The translations under genes were made by a program, and so were the position numbers. The notes under the pieces are model-generated. The model made no database searches, was not told the DNA's origin, and was given only the letters and a program-made list of their open reading frames with translations. Below are positions 1-12,106 of a stretch of 64,000 bases of DNA, piece by piece. This stretch comes from Zea mays (taxonomy: Eukaryota > Streptophyta > Magnoliopsida > Poales > Poaceae): positions 193,123,439 to 193,187,438 of the forward strand of contig NC_050100.1 of NCBI RefSeq assembly GCF_902167145.1, in the 5' to 3' direction. The stretch's first letter is position 1. Each line of letters starts with the position of its first letter.

Positions 1-956
1 CTTGCTTCACAAACCAACAAGGCCCTTAATTTTGTTAGTTCAAAATTGTATTGTTTTATGATCCGACCCTAACTTGATTGGATCCTTAAATTTGCTAGAC
101 TAAATTAAATGGCTCGTTACCACACCCCTAGGCCCAACTCATGGTGTAAATGGTTGTTGGTGATTCACTGTGCTAGAGCAATGAAGAATCAACCCATAGA
201 TAAACACTCACTCTTTGTGCGGATCGAGGGAGAGTTACACCCTAGCATGGGTGCTCCAACAATTACTAGTGAGCAGTGCTGACTTTCTGATACCTCAGAG
301 AAAAATCATCGTGTTTCTATTTGTTAACAACCTTCCTAACAGATGAGCTGATACAAGAATTCCAGGAGAATTCCAGGAGTACAGATGAGGAAGAACAACA
401 TGAAGTATTGAAGAAGAGAAAACTTGGGAAACAAGTTGAGTTCCGGTAAAATGATTATCGATGTCCTCTCCTCGTCGGGTGCTAAACATAATATAGCTAC
501 ACGCATTGCTCCAGCCCACTAGCCCACGACGGCCCAAACGCTTTGATGCTTCGCTTCCTCAGTCTTAGTCCAGCGCAACCCATCAGCTTCGGTAGTTGAT
601 CCGGCACATTGTCTGACATTCCCCATCGCTTGAAATGCGGCTTGCCCCCAAGCCGCAGCGGCAGTTGGCTCGCTTGCTGTAGTATTTGTTGCATACTAGG
701 AGGCAGCTGCAAGACTCTGTTGTTTGGCCCAACATGAATTGTATAATACATGTGTTAATTGGTATAAGAACTGCTCTCCATCTTCATCTTGATAGCAACT
801 CAAACTAAAAAGAGGGCCAAGGTGTTGGTCGCAGCTTAGTTTCATGACCCATAACCTCCAATTGGCACGCACACGCAAACATCCCTGTGAGACCTAATGA
901 ATCAATGGCTTCTCCATTTTCTGAAGTCAAACTAAGTTGATTGAAAAGTCCATGAG
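1..956. other. Unassigned flanking DNA, left edge
   Basis: This stretch lies outside the recognised elements and should predate the E1 insertion. I recognise no LTR, terminal inverted repeat or RNA gene in it. Minus-strand frames at about 497-751 and 696-878 have a protein-like feel: one has a Q-rich stretch around MQQILQQASQ, the other contains CYQDEDGEQFLYQL. They overlap in different frames and match no family I can name. They could be exons or a decayed gene fragment continuing the minus-strand frame described at 961-1196, or chance. Confidence 0.4.
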
Positions 957-960
957 CTAA

Positions 961-1196
961 TCAACTTGACACAAGAAGAAAAATTCTCTCAGACAACTGC
1001 TCCACTTGCGCAAGGCACACAAGAGATGACCAATATCGATATGATTTCGGTGCAGCAAAGTAGAACCCAAACTCAAGAATATATACTGGGTGCCAAAATT
1101 GTGCCCTCTGATATGTTTGCAAAGTAATTGTTGGCAGTGGTGAATAAATCCAAAGCTGTCCATGTACTTCCCGACTGAATAAGCAATGGATAGTGT
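961..1196 (-). pseudogene. Distal part of an unrecognised minus-strand reading frame split by E1
   Basis: If E1 and one copy of its TSD are removed, a minus-strand frame runs without interruption from an ATG at 10500-10498, through 10431, then 1196 down to a stop at 961-963. That is 101 codons read across the junction. Its residues include HKCGDTIHCLFSREV and FWHPVYILEFGFYF. I do not recognise the family. A 101-codon frame can occur by chance, so this may be a gene fragment, a captured exon or nothing. E1 would have broken it. Confidence 0.3.
1192..1196. repeat. Target-site duplication of E1, left copy (AGTGT)
   Basis: AGTGT directly precedes the LTR start TGAAAG, and the same five bases follow the other LTR at 10426-10430. 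Five bases is the normal duplication length for LTR-element integrases. The match shows that E1's ends are intact and that both LTRs belong to one insertion. Confidence 0.95.
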
Positions 1197-2378
1197 TGAA
1201 AGTCGCCTAGAGGGGGGTGAATAGGCAAATCTGAAATTTATAAACTTTAAGCACAACTACAAGCCGAGGTTAGCGTTAGAAATATAATCGAGTCTGAAAG
1301 AGAGGGCAAAAACAAATCAACCAAAGAAATAGAGCAGATGACACGATGATTTGTTTTACCGAGGTTCGGTTCTTGCAAACCTACTCCCCGTTGAGGTGGT
1401 CACAAAGACCGGGTCTCTTTCAACCCTTTCCCTCTCTCCACCGATCACAAAAACGGGCGAGCTTTTCTCCTCAATCAAATGGGTCACTTAGACCCCACAA
1501 GGACTACCACAACTTGGTGTCTCTTGCTTTGATTACAAAGGTGTTGAGAACAAGAAATGGGGAAGAATAAAAGTGATCCAAGCACAAGAGCTCAAAGAAC
1601 ACGAGCAAAACTCTCTCTTCTAGTCACTAATTGCTTTGAGTGGAATTGGGACTTGGAGAGGCTTTGATTCAATTCAATTGAAATGTGTCTTGTATTGAAT
1701 GCACTAGCTCTTGTATTGAGTGAGACGTCTGAAAAATTTGGATGCCTTGAAGTGTGGTGGTTGGGGGGGAATTTATAGCCCCAACCACCAAAGTGGCCGT
1801 TGGGAGGGGCTGCTGTCGATGGGCGCACCAGACAGTCTGGTGCGCCAGCCACGTCACCCAACCGTTAGAGTTCGACCGTTGGAGCTCTGACATGTGGGGC
1901 CACCAGACAGTCCGGTGGTGCACCGGACAGGTACTGTTCACTGTCCGGTGCGCCTTCTGGCGCCTGCTCTGACTCTGCGCGCGCTGTTCGCGTACTGTAG
2001 CGTTGTCAGTCGATCGTTGAACTCGACCGTTGCGCTAGCGACCGTTGCTCCGCATGGCATACCGGACAGTCCGGTGAATTATAGCGGAGTGGCATTTCCA
2101 GAAACCTGAAGCTGAGCAGTTCAGAGTTGTTCTCCCTGGTGCACCGGACACTGTCCGGTGGCACACCGGACAGTCCGGTGCGCCAGACCAGGGCAGCCTT
2201 CGGTTGGTTTTGCTCCTTTCTATTTGAACCCTTTCTTGGACTTTATATTGGTTTGTGTTGAACCTTTGGCACCTGTAGAACTTATAATCTAGAGCAAACT
2301 AGTTAGTCCAATTGTTTGTGTTGGGCAATTCAACCACCAAAATCATTTAGGAAACAGTTTGACCCTATTTCCCTTTCA
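1197..2378 (-). repeat. E1 3' LTR
   Basis: 1182 bp, beginning TGAAAGTCGCC and ending CCCTTTCA on the plus strand. The retroviral sense is minus, so transcription would run leftward. It carries several near-palindromes of the type ACCGGACAGTCCGGT, some degraded (for example around 1832 and 2140-2185). The TATA box seen in the other LTR is altered here (the plus strand reads GAATTTATAG near 1768). Confidence 0.93.
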
Positions 2379-2392
2379 ATCTCCCCCTTTTT
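2379..2392 (-). other. E1 polypurine tract
   Basis: The plus strand reads ATCTCCCCCTTTTT immediately inside the 3' LTR, so the sense strand is a purine run abutting the LTR. This is where plus-strand DNA synthesis is primed in LTR retrotransposons. Confidence 0.85.
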
Positions 2393-3251
2393 GGTGATTG
2401 ATGCCAACACAAACCAAAGCATATATATAAGTGCAGAATTGAACTAGTTTGCATAAGGTAAGTGCAAAGGTTGCTTGGAATTAAACCAATCCACATTTTT
2501 TTTAAGATATGCATGGATTGCTTTCTTCATTTTAATATTTTAGACCATGCTTGCACCACTTGTTTTGTTTTTGCAAATTCTTTTGGAAATTCTTTTCAAA
2601 GTCTTTTTGCAAATAGCCAAAGGTATATGAATAAGATTTCGAGAAGCATTTTCAAGATCTGAAATTTTCTCCCCCTGTTTCAAATGCTTTTCCTTTGACT
2701 AAACAAAACTCCCCCTTAATGAAATTCTCCTCTTAGTGTTCAAGAGGGTTTTACGAATTGAAAGAGGATCAAATATTTTAGATACCAATTTTGAAAAACT
2801 CCTCCTTAAGATATAGATATCAAATTAGATAGAATTTCTTAGAGGAATACTAATTTCAAAGATACCAATTGAAAACAACATTTAAAAAACTTAGACTTGT
2901 TTCAAAAAATTTTGAAATTGGCGTGGTGGTGCGGTCCTTTTGCTTTGGGCTAATACTCTCTCTCCCTTTGGCATTAATCGCCAAAAACAGAGTCTTTAGA
3001 GCCCTTTTCAAACTTTCTCCCCCTTTGGCAAATAATATATGAGTGAAGGATTATACCAAAGTGGAGAGCGATGCGGAGTGACGACGAAGGGAAATAATAC
3101 GATGGAATAGAGTGGAAGCCTTGTCTTCGCCGAAGACTCCATTTCCCTTTCAATCTATGACTCGACATGAAATACACTTAACAACACATTAGTCATAGCA
3201 AATGAAAGAGATATGATCAAAGGTACATACATGAGCTATGTGTGCAAAATA
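2393..3251 (-). other. E1 untranslated region between pol and 3' LTR
   Basis: About 0.86 kb of AT-rich sequence with several runs of the CTCCCCCT type (near 2667, 2708 and 3019) that echo the polypurine tract. I see no reading frame worth calling. It is the equivalent of the E4 segment at 31251-32030, which has similar purine runs on the opposite strand. Confidence 0.6.
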
Positions 3252-6200
3252 TCAATAAAAATTCCGAGAATCAAGAATGTTTAGCTCATTCCTAAGTTTG
3301 GTAAAGGTTTTCTCATCTAATGGCTTGGTGAAGATATCGGCTAATTGTTCTTTTGTGCTCACATAGGCTATCTCGATATCCCCCTTTGTTGGTAATCCCT
3401 TAAAAAGTGATACCGAATGGCTATGTGCTTAGTGCGGCTGTGTTCAACGGGATTATCCGCCATATGGATTGCACTCTCATTATCACATAGGAGAGAAACT
3501 TTGGTTAATTTGTAACCATAGTCCCTAAGGGTTTGCCTCATCCAAAGCAATTGCGGGCAACAATGGCCTATGGCAATATACTCGGCTTCGGCGATAGAAA
3601 GAGCTACTGAATTTTGTTTCTTTGAAGCCCAAGACACCAGGGATCTTCCCAAGAACTGACAAGTCCCTGATGTGCTCTTTCTATCAATTTTATACCCTGC
3701 CCAATCAGCATCTGAATAACCTATTAAATCAAAAGTGGATCCCTTGGGGTACCAAAGACCAAACTTAGGTGTATGAACTAAATATCTCAAGATTCGTTTC
3801 ACGACCCTAAGGTGAACGTCCTTAGGATCAGCTTGGAATCTTGCACACATGCATATGGAAAGCATAATATCCGGTCGAGATGCACATAAATAGATTAAAG
3901 ATCCTATCATCGACCGGTATACCTTTTGATCTACAGATTTACCTCCCGTGTCGAGGTCGAGATGCCCATTAGTTCCCATGGGTGTCTTGATGGGCACGGC
4001 ATCCTTCATTCCAAACTTGGTGAGAATGTCTTGAATGTACTTTGTTTGGCTAATGAAGGTGCCTGCTTGGAGTTGCTTGACTTGAAATCTTAGGAAATAC
4101 TTCAACTCCCCCATCATAGACATCTCGAATTTTTGAATCATAATCCTACTAAACTCTTCACAAGTAGATTTGTTAATAGACCCAAATATGATATCATCAA
4201 CATAAATTTGGCATACAAACAAATCATTTGCAATGGTTTTAGTAAAGAGTGTAGGATCAGCTTTGTCGACTTTGAAGACATTAGTGATAAGAAAATCTCT
4301 TAGGCATTCATACCATGCTCTTGGGGCTTGCTTGAGCCCATAAAGTGTCTTAGAGAGTTTATACACATGGTTAGGGTACTCACTATCTTCAAAGCCGGGA
4401 GGTTGCTCAACATAGACCTCCTCCTTGATTGGTCCATTGAGGAAGGTACTCTTCACGTCCATTTGATAAAGCTTGAAGCCATGGTAAGTAGCATAGGCAA
4501 GTAATATACGGATTGACTCAAGCCTAGCTACGGGTGCATAGGTTTCACCGAAATCCAAACCTTCAACTTGTGAATATCCCTTGGCTACAAGTCGGGCTTT
4601 GTTCCTTGTCACCACACCATGCTCATCTTGCTTGTTGCGGAATACCCACTTGGTTCCTACAACATTTTGGTTAGGACGTGGAACAAGATATCATACCTCA
4701 TTCCTCGTGAAGTTGTTGAGTTCCTCTTGCATTGCCAACACCCAATCTGAATCCCCTAATGCGTCTTCCACCCTGTATGGCTCAATAGAAGACACAAAGG
4801 AGTAATGTTCACCAAAATGAGCGACACGAGATCGAGTGGTTACCCCCTTATGAATATCGCCGAGGATGGAGTTCACGGGGTGATCTCGTTGTATCGCTTG
4901 GTGGACTCTTGGGTATGGCGGTCTTGGACCCTGATCATCTTCCTTGTCTTGATTATTGGCATCTCCCCCTTGATCATTGTCCTCCTCTTGAGGCGGCTCA
5001 TCTTCTTGATCCTCATTCTCATCATCTTGAGCTTGATCCTCATCTTGAGTTGGTGGAGATGCTTGCATGGAAGATGACGGTTGATCTTGTGCTTGTGGAG
5101 GCTCTTCGGATTCTTTATGACACACATCCCCAATGGACATGTTCCTTAGCATGACACATGGAGCCTCTTCATCATCTAGCTCATCAAGATCAACTTTCTC
5201 TACTTGAGAGCCATTAGTCTCATCAAACACAATGTCACAAGAAACTTCAACTAGTCCAGTGGATTTGTTGAAGACTCTATATGCCCTTGTGTTTGAGTCA
5301 TAACCAAGTAAAAAGCCTTCTACAGCCTTAGGTGCAAATTTAGATTTTCTACCTCTTTTAACAAGAATAAAACATTTGCTACCAAAGACTCTAAAATATG
5401 AAACATTGGGCTTTTTACCGGTTAGGAGTTCATATGATGTTTTCTTGAGGATTCGGTGAAGGTAGAGTCGGTTGATGGCGTAGCAAGCAGTGTTGATTGC
5501 TTCCGCCCAAAACCGGTCTGAAGTCTTGTACTCATCAAGCATGGTCCTCGCCATGTCAAGTAGAGTTCTATTCTTCCTCTCCACTACACCATTTTGTTGT
5601 GGTGTGTAGGGAGAAGAGAGCTCATGCTTGATACCTTCGTCCTCAAGAAAGCCTTCTATTTGAGAGTTCTTGAACTCCGTCCCATTGTCGCTTCTAATCA
5701 TTTTGATCTGTAAGATGAACTCATTTTGAGCTCGTCTCAAGAATCCCTTTAAGGTCTCTTGGGTTTGAGATTTATCCTGCAAAAAGAACACCCAAGTGAA
5801 GCGAGAATAATCATCCACAATTACAAGACAATACTTACTCCCGCCAATGCTTATGTAAGCTATCAGGCCGAATAGATTTATGTGGAGTAGCTCAAGCGGC
5901 ATGTCGGTCGTCATGATGTTCTTATGTGGATGATGGGTACCAACTTGCTTTCCTGCTTGACATGCGCTACAAACCCTGCCTTTCTTAAAATGAACATTGG
6001 TTAGTCCCAAAATGTGTTCTCCCTTTAGAAGCATGTGAAGATTCTTCATTCCAACGTGGGCTAGTCGGCGATGCCAGAGCCAACCCATATTGGTCTTAGC
6101 AATTAAGCAAGTATCGAGTTCAGCTCTATTGAAATCAACTAAGTATAGCTGACCCTCTAATACTCCCTTAAATGCTACTGAATCATCACTTCTTCTAAAG

Positions 6201-6493
6201 ACAGTAACACCTATATCTGTAAAAAGACAATTGTAGCCCATTTTGCATAATTTAGAAACTGAAAGCAAGTTATAATCTAAAGAATTTATAAGAAAAACAT
6301 TGGAAATAGAATGGTCAGGTGATATAGCAATTTTACCAAGTCCTTTGACCAACCCTTGATTTCCATCCCCGAATGTGATAGCTCTTTGGGGATCATTGTT
6401 TTTCTCGTAGGAGGAGAACATCCTTTTCTCCCCTATCATGTGGTTTGTGCACCCGCTATCAATGATCCAACTTGAGCCCCCAGATGCATAAAC
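3252..6493 (-). pseudogene. E1 pol polyprotein (protease, integrase, RT, RNase H), broken
   Basis: Read from the VYASGGSSW boundary at 6493. Order: protease-like DSGCTNHM; GAG-pre-integrase with the HRRLAHVG zinc-type motif; integrase core including IRSDNGTEF and the downstream GVVERKNRTL; RT beginning around WVFRN, with the catalytic YVDD at 4193-4204; RNase H with the SDADWAG and AEAEYIA motifs. Breaks: an in-frame TGA at 4691-4693 where relatives have a Trp codon, and a one-base loss in the RNase H region near 3390 that leads to an early stop at 3368. Remnant homology continues to the stop at 3252-3254. The frame differs by one base from E1 gag. Confidence 0.9.
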
Positions 6494-6506
6494 CTACAAA
6501 ACAAAT

Positions 6507-9140
6507 TTAGGCCTTGTTCTTAGGTACCCAAACGGTCTTGGGCCCTTTGACATTAGAAACAAGCACCTTGGGTACCCAAACACAAGTCTTTGAGCCCTTG
6601 TGTTTGGCCCCAACATATTTGGCAACTACCTTGCCTGATTTGTTAGTTAAAACATATGAAGCATCAAAAGTCTTAAATGAAATAATAGGCTCATTTGATG
6701 CAGTAGAAGTTTTCTTTTTAGGCAATTTAACATGAGTGGATTGCCTAGAACTAGATGCCTCACTCTTATACATAAAAGCATGATGAGAGCCAGAGTGAGA
6801 CTTCTTAGAATGAATTCTCCTAATCTTATGTTCGGGATAACTGGCAGGATATAAAATGTAACCCTCGTTATCCTGAACCATGGGAGCTTTGCCCTTAACA
6901 AAGTTAGACAATTTCTTAGGGGCATTAAGTTTGACATTGTCTCCCTGTTGGAAGCTAATGCCATCCTTAATATCAGGGTGTCTTCCACTATAGAGCATAC
7001 TTCTAGCAAATTTAAAATTTTCATTTTCTATTTCATGTTCATTAATTTTGCTAGTTAGTTGTGCTATGTGATCATTTTGTTGTTTAATTAAAGCTAGGTG
7101 ATCATGAATAGCATCAACATTAACATCTCTACATCTCATGCAAATAGAAACATGATCAACGGTGGATGTAGAGGGTTTGCAAACATTTAGTTCATCAATC
7201 TTAGCATGTAACATGGCATTCTCATTTCAAAGATTGGAAATAGAAACATTGCAAACATTTAAATCCTTAGCCTTAGCAATTAACTTATCATTTTCAATCT
7301 CAAGGCTAGAGAGTGATTCATTCAACTTGTCAATTTTAGAAATCAAACTAGCATTATCATTTTTGAGGTTGACAAGAGAATCATCACAAATATTTAACTT
7401 CTCAACCTTAGCAATTAATATTGCATTCTCATTTCTAAGGTTGAAAATAGTGTCATGGCAAATGCTAAGCTCACTAGTTAATTTTTCACATTTTTCTACT
7501 TCCTGAGCATAAGCTTTTTTAACCTTAACATGCTTTTTATTTTCCTTAATAAGGAAGTCCTCTTGGCTATCCAAGAGTTCATCCTTCTCATGAATAGCAC
7601 CTATCAATTCATTTAATTTTTCTTTTTGTTGCATGTTTAGGTTGGCAAAAAGGGTAAGCAAATTATCTTCATCATCACTAGAGTTATCATCATCACTAGA
7701 TGTTGCATATTTAGTGGAGGCTCTAGATTTTACCTTCTTTTTGCCATCCTTTGCCATGAGGCACTTGTGGCCGACGTTGGGGAAGAGGAGGCCCTTGTTG
7801 ACGGCGATGTTAGCAGCGTCCTCGTCGGAGGAGGAGTCGGTGGAGCTCTCATCGGAGTCCCATTACCAACATACATGGGCATCGCCGTCCTTCTTCTTGT
7901 AATATTTCTTCTTTTCCTTCCTTCTCCCCTTCTTGTCGTCGCCTCTGTCACTATCACTTGATAATGGACATTTAGCAATAAAATGACTGGGCTTACCATA
8001 TTTGTAGCACACTTTCTTGGAGCAGGGCTTGTAATCTTTCCCCCTCCTTTGCTTGAGGATTTGGCGAAAGCTTTTGATGATTAGCGTCATCTCCTCATTG
8101 TTGAGCTTGGAGGCGTTGATGGGGAGCCTACTTGACGTAGACTCTTCTTTCTTATCTTCCGTTGCTTTGAATGCGACGGGTTGCACCTCGGATGTGGAGG
8201 TGGCGCCTCGCTCGATGATTTGTTTGGAGCCTTTGATCATCAATTCAAAGCTCACAAATTTTCCTATAACTTCCTCAGGAGACATTAGCTTGTATCTAGG
8301 ATCACCACAAATTAATTGAACTTGTGTAGGGTTAAGAAAAATGAGTGATCTTAGAATAACCTTGACCATTTCATGGTCATCCCATTTTATGCTCCCGAGG
8401 TTGCGCACTTGGTTCACCAAGGTCTTGAGTCAGTTGTACATGGCTTGTGGCTCCTCTCCTTGGTTGAGCATGAATCGACCGAGCTCCCCCTCGATCGTTT
8501 CCCGCTTGGTGATCTTGGTCACCTCATCTCCTTCGTGCGCGGTCTTGAGCACGTCCCAAATCTCTTTGGCACTCTTCAACCCTTGCACCTTATTATACTC
8601 CTCTCTACTTAGAGAGGCGAGGAGTATAGTAGTGGCTTGGGAGTTGAAGTGCCGAATTTGGGCTACCTCGTCCGAGTCATAGCCTTCATCCCCCACGGAT
8701 GGTTCCTGCGCCCCAAACTCAACAATGTCCCAAATGCTAGCGTGGAGTGAGGTTAGATGGTGCCTCATTTTATCACTCCATATACAATAATCTTCACCGT
8801 CAAAAATTGGTGGTTTGCCTAGTGGGACGGAAAGTAAAGGAGTGTGTTTGGAAATGTGAGGATAGCGTAAGGGGATCTTACTAAACTTCTTGCGCTCATG
8901 CCGCTTAGAAGTGACGGACGGCGTGTCGGAGCCGGAGGTGGAAGGCGACGAAGAATCGGTCTCGTAGTAGACCACTTTCTTAATTTTCTTCTTCTTGTCG
9001 CCACTCCAGTGCGACTTGACGCGGGGAGGTGATTCCTCCCTCTTCTTGTTGCCGGACTCCCCCGATGGAGCTTTCCCGTGGCTTGTGGCGGGCTTCTCGC
9101 CGGTCACCATCTTCTTCTTAGCGTGAGCTCCCGACATCAC
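6507..9140 (-). pseudogene. E1 gag, broken by three in-frame stops
   Basis: One continuous frame from the ATG at 9140 to the stop at 6507, interrupted by TGA at 8430-8432, TAA at 7863-7865 and TGA at 7227-7229. The N-terminal half is the UBN2-type Copia gag (FDGEDYCIWSDKM, then the region with ELGRFMLNQGEE). A CCHC knuckle follows, but its second Cys is Tyr (CYKYGKPSHFIAKC, codon 7998-8000), so the zinc site is lost. Next come an acidic Ser-rich stretch and a long coiled coil (about 7230-7660). The stop at 8430 fits CGA to TGA, a change expected at a methylated CpG. Gag would form the particle core. Confidence 0.88.
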
Positions 9141-9171
9141 TTCAAGCGGTTAGGCTCTAATAAAGTACCGG

Positions 9172-9183
9172 GCTCTGATACCA
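9172..9183 (-). other. E1 primer-binding site
   Basis: The sense strand reads TGGTATCAGAGC, two bases after the 5' LTR. This is the usual plant Copia primer site, complementary to the 3' end of initiator tRNA-Met. Confidence 0.92.
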
Positions 9184-9185
9184 AT

Positions 9186-10425
9186 TGAAAGTCGCCTAGA
9201 GGGGAGGGTGAATAGGCAAATCTAAAATTTATAAACTTTAAGCACAACTACAAGCCGAGGTTAGCGTTAGAAATATAATCGAGCCCGGAAGAGAGGGCAA
9301 AAACAAATCAACCAAAGAAATAGAGCGGATGACACGATGATTTGTTTTACCGAGGTTCGGTTCTTGCAAACTTACTCCCCGTTGAGGTGGTCACAAAGAC
9401 CGGGTCTCTTTCAACCCTTTCCCTCTCTCCACCGATCACAAAGACGGGCGAGCTTTTCTCCTCAATCAAATGGGTCACTTAGACCCCACAAGGACTACCA
9501 CAACTTGGTGTCTCTTGCTTTGATTACAAAGGTGTTGAGAACAAGAAATGGGGAAGAAGAAAAGCGATCCAAGCACAAGAGCTCAAAGAACACGAGCAAA
9601 ACTCTCTCTTCTAGTCACTAATTGCTTTGAGTGGAATTGGAACTTGAAGAGGCTTTGATTCAATTGAATTGTGTCTTGTATTGAATGCACTAGCTCTTGT
9701 ATTGAGTGAGATGTCTGAAAAACTTGGATGCCTTGAAGTGTGGTGGTTGGGGGTATTTATAGCCCCAACCACCAAAGTGGTCGTTGGGAGGGGCTGCTGT
9801 CGATGGGCGCACCGGACAGTCCAATGCGCCAGCCACATCACCCAACCGTTAGGTTTCGACCGTTGGAGCTCTGACATGTGGGGCCACCGGACAGTCCGTG
9901 GTGCACCGGACAGGTACTGTTCACTGTCCGGTGCGCCTTCTGGCGCCTGCTCTGACTCTGCGCGCGCTGTCCGCGCACTGTAGCGTTGTCAGCCGACCGT
10001 TGAACTCGACCGTTGCACTGGCGACCGTTGCTCCGCATGGCACACCGAACAATCCGGTGCCACACCGGACAGTCCGGTGAATTATAGCGGAGTGGCATTT
10101 CCAGAAACCCGAAGCTGAGTAGTTCAGAGTTGTTCTCCCTGGTGCACCGGACACTGTCCGGTGGTGCACCGAACACTGTCCGGTGGTGCACCGAACACTA
10201 TCTGGTGGCACACCGCACAGTCTGGTGCGCTAGACCAGGGCAGCCTTCGGTTGGTTTTGCTCCTTTCTATTTGAACCCTTTCTTGGACTTTATATTAGTT
10301 TGTGTTGAACCTTTGACACCTGTAGAACTTATAATCTAGAGCAAACTAGTTAGTCCAATTGTTTGTGTTGGGCAATTCAACCACCAAAATCATTTAGGAA
10401 ACGGTTTGACCCAATTTCCCTTTCA
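9186..10425 (-). repeat. E1 5' LTR
   Basis: 1240 bp with the same termini as 1197-2378. A TATA box (TATAAATA on the minus strand, 9754-9761) lies within a GC-rich segment holding several ACCGGACAGTCCGGT-type near-palindromes (about 9808-10225). One of these is expanded relative to the other LTR around 10140-10225. The two LTRs differ by many substitutions and indels, so E1 is older than E6. Confidence 0.93.
9754..9761 (-). promoter_or_regulatory. E1 LTR TATA box
   Basis: TATAAATA on the minus strand, directly beside CCCAACCACC. It occupies the place where related LTRs have TATAAAAGG (17341 and 32706). It is the likely core promoter of E1. Confidence 0.6.
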
Positions 10426-10430
10426 AGTGT
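10426..10430. repeat. Target-site duplication of E1, right copy (AGTGT)
   Basis: AGTGT follows the terminal CA of the LTR directly and matches 1192-1196. Confidence 0.95.
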
Positions 10431-10642
10431 CACCACACTTATGTTGTGTTAGTTGCAATGATGGCCCTGGTTGCCTCTCCATGAACATGCTCTCTCTCAT
10501 ATTGTTAAGATTGTAGGGTTGAGACTAAAATAATTTGCAGGCCATCCAATGCAAAAATGCAAGCAATAGAGACATCTGAACATATGAAGAACTAAATAGT
10601 GCACAAAGGCTTCTTTTTGCTCCCCTATTCCTGGCTGCAAAC
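10431..10642. other. Flanking DNA between E1 and E2, with the start of the interrupted minus-strand frame
   Basis: This continues the pre-insertion locus right of E1. It holds the candidate ATG (10498-10500, minus) of the frame resumed at 1196. Upstream of that ATG on the minus strand is an AT-rich stretch. No element is recognised here. Confidence 0.4.
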
Positions 10643-11371
10643 TGAAAGTCGCCTAGAGGGGGGTGAATAGGAAAATCTGAAATTTATAAACTTTAAGCAC
10701 AACTACAAGCCGGGGTCAGCGTTAGAAGTATAATCAAGTCCGAAAGAGAGGGCGAAAAACAAATCACAAGCAAATAGCAAGAGTGACACGATGATTTGTT
10801 TTACCGAGGTTCGGTTCTTACAAACCTACTCCCCGTTGAGGTGGTCACAAAGATCGGGTCTCTTTCAACCCTTTCCCTCTCTCAAACGGTCACTTAGATC
10901 GAGTGAGCTTCTCTTCTCAATCAATTGGGACACTTAGTCCCTACAAGGACCACCACATAATTGGTGTCTCTTGCTTTGATTACAAAGATCTTAGGAACAA
11001 GAAATGGGAAGAAGAAAAGCGATCCAAGCGCAAGAGCTCAAAAGAACACGACAAAACTCTCTCTTCTAGTCACTTGCTTTGTGTGGAATTGGGACTTGGA
11101 GAGATTTTTATTCACTGTATTTGTGTCTTGTATTGAATGCACTAGCTCTTGTATTGAATGTGTTGGCTGAAAACTTGGATGCCTTGAAGTGTGGTGGTTG
11201 GGGGTATTTATAGCCCCAACCACCAAAGTGACCGTTGGGGAAGGCTTCTGTCGACGGGCGCACCGGACACTGTCCGGTGTGCCAGCCACGTCTCCCAACC
11301 ATTGGAGTTCGACCGTTGGAGCTCTAACAAGTGGGGCCACTGGACAATCCGGTGGTGCACCGGACATGTCC

Positions 11372-11379
11372 TGTTCACT
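11372..11379. repeat. 8-bp target-site duplication of the hAT element, left copy
   Basis: TGTTCACT before the left terminus matches 15231-15238 after the right terminus. Eight bases is the hallmark duplication length of hAT transposases. Confidence 0.95.
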
Positions 11380-11395
11380 TAGGGATGGCAATTTT

Positions 11396-11469
11396 ACCCG
11401 CGGGTTCGGATATCCACGGATATCCGACCCGTCGGTTTCGGGTTCGGGTACGAAATTTAACCCGCGGGT
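11396..11469. promoter_or_regulatory. hAT left subterminal palindromes
   Basis: ACCCGCGGGT at 11396-11405 and 11460-11469, with half-site variants such as ACCCGTGG between and after them. The right end mirrors this at 15067-15172. Likely transposase-binding sites, inferred from the Ac-type organisation. Confidence 0.65.
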
Positions 11470-12106
11470 CTCACCCATACCCGACCCGTGGTAAAATCGG
11501 GTCGGGTACGGGTTTTATATTTTACCCACGGGTCCTGGCGGATATTCGAAATATTCTCAGTTTTCACTTTTCAGCCCACCAGAAACCGAAACCGGCCCAA
11601 TGTCCAGTTTTCACCCAGGGAACCCTAGTCTCGGTCTCTCCTCTGCACGCAGCACGCGGCGTCCCTCTCTGTCTCGCACTCTCGCTCTCAATCCTCTGAT
11701 CCTCTCATCTGCCAGCCGCCCAGCCGCCTGCAGTCCTGCACGCCCAGCGCGGCAGCGCCCCATCCACAAGCAGCCGCGCCACCCCATCTGCCGGCCGCCG
11801 TGGTGTGTTCCTGCCGTGGCCTGTGGTGCGTTCGGCGTTCCTGCGTGGCTGCGTCCCTGCGAGGCTGCCGTGGTCGAGGTCCGGCTGCCGTGGACCCGTG
11901 GTGCGTTCGTGCCGACTGCCGTCCAAGTCCGGCTGCCGTCCAGCTGTCCAGGTCCGGCGTCCCTGCGAGGAGCGAGGAGCGAGGCTGCGACCGGCGACCC
12001 TGTGTGGCTGCGTTCTGCTGTTCTCCAACAGCCAGCCGCCACCGCTAGCGAGCCGGTCAGCCGTCAGCCCGTGCTGCTTGCGCCCCGCCTGGTTCTCAAA
12101 CCATCC
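11470..12106 (+). other. hAT 5' untranslated region
   Basis: GC-rich leader between the left subterminal repeats and the likely transposase start. The transposase frame is open upstream to 11600, but this part is low-complexity Pro/Arg/Ala-rich translation with no domain. Long frames on both strands here are best read as effects of GC richness. Confidence 0.55.

Larger units (their letters stand above)
1197..10425 (-). mobile_element. E1: full-length SIRE-lineage Copia LTR retrotransposon (Opie/Ji-like), decayed
   Basis: A complete 9.2-kb element read on the minus strand: 5' LTR 9186-10425, primer-binding site 9172-9183, gag, then pol in the order protease, integrase, RT, RNase H, polypurine tract 2379-2392 and 3' LTR 1197-2378. 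Integrase before RT is the Copia order. LTR ends TG...CA, the initiator-Met-type primer site and TSD AGTGT are all present. The coding region has in-frame stops at 8430, 7863, 7227 and 4691 and a frameshift near 3390, so it should be non-autonomous now. The Opie/Ji assignment is from memory; the SIRE lineage is supported by the LTR and pol style. Confidence 0.93.

Noticed and set aside
1592..2109. Frames of 70-90 codons inside the E1 LTRs, on both strands
   Set aside because: They run through palindromic repeat units and are not conserved in frame between the two LTRs or with E2 and E4.
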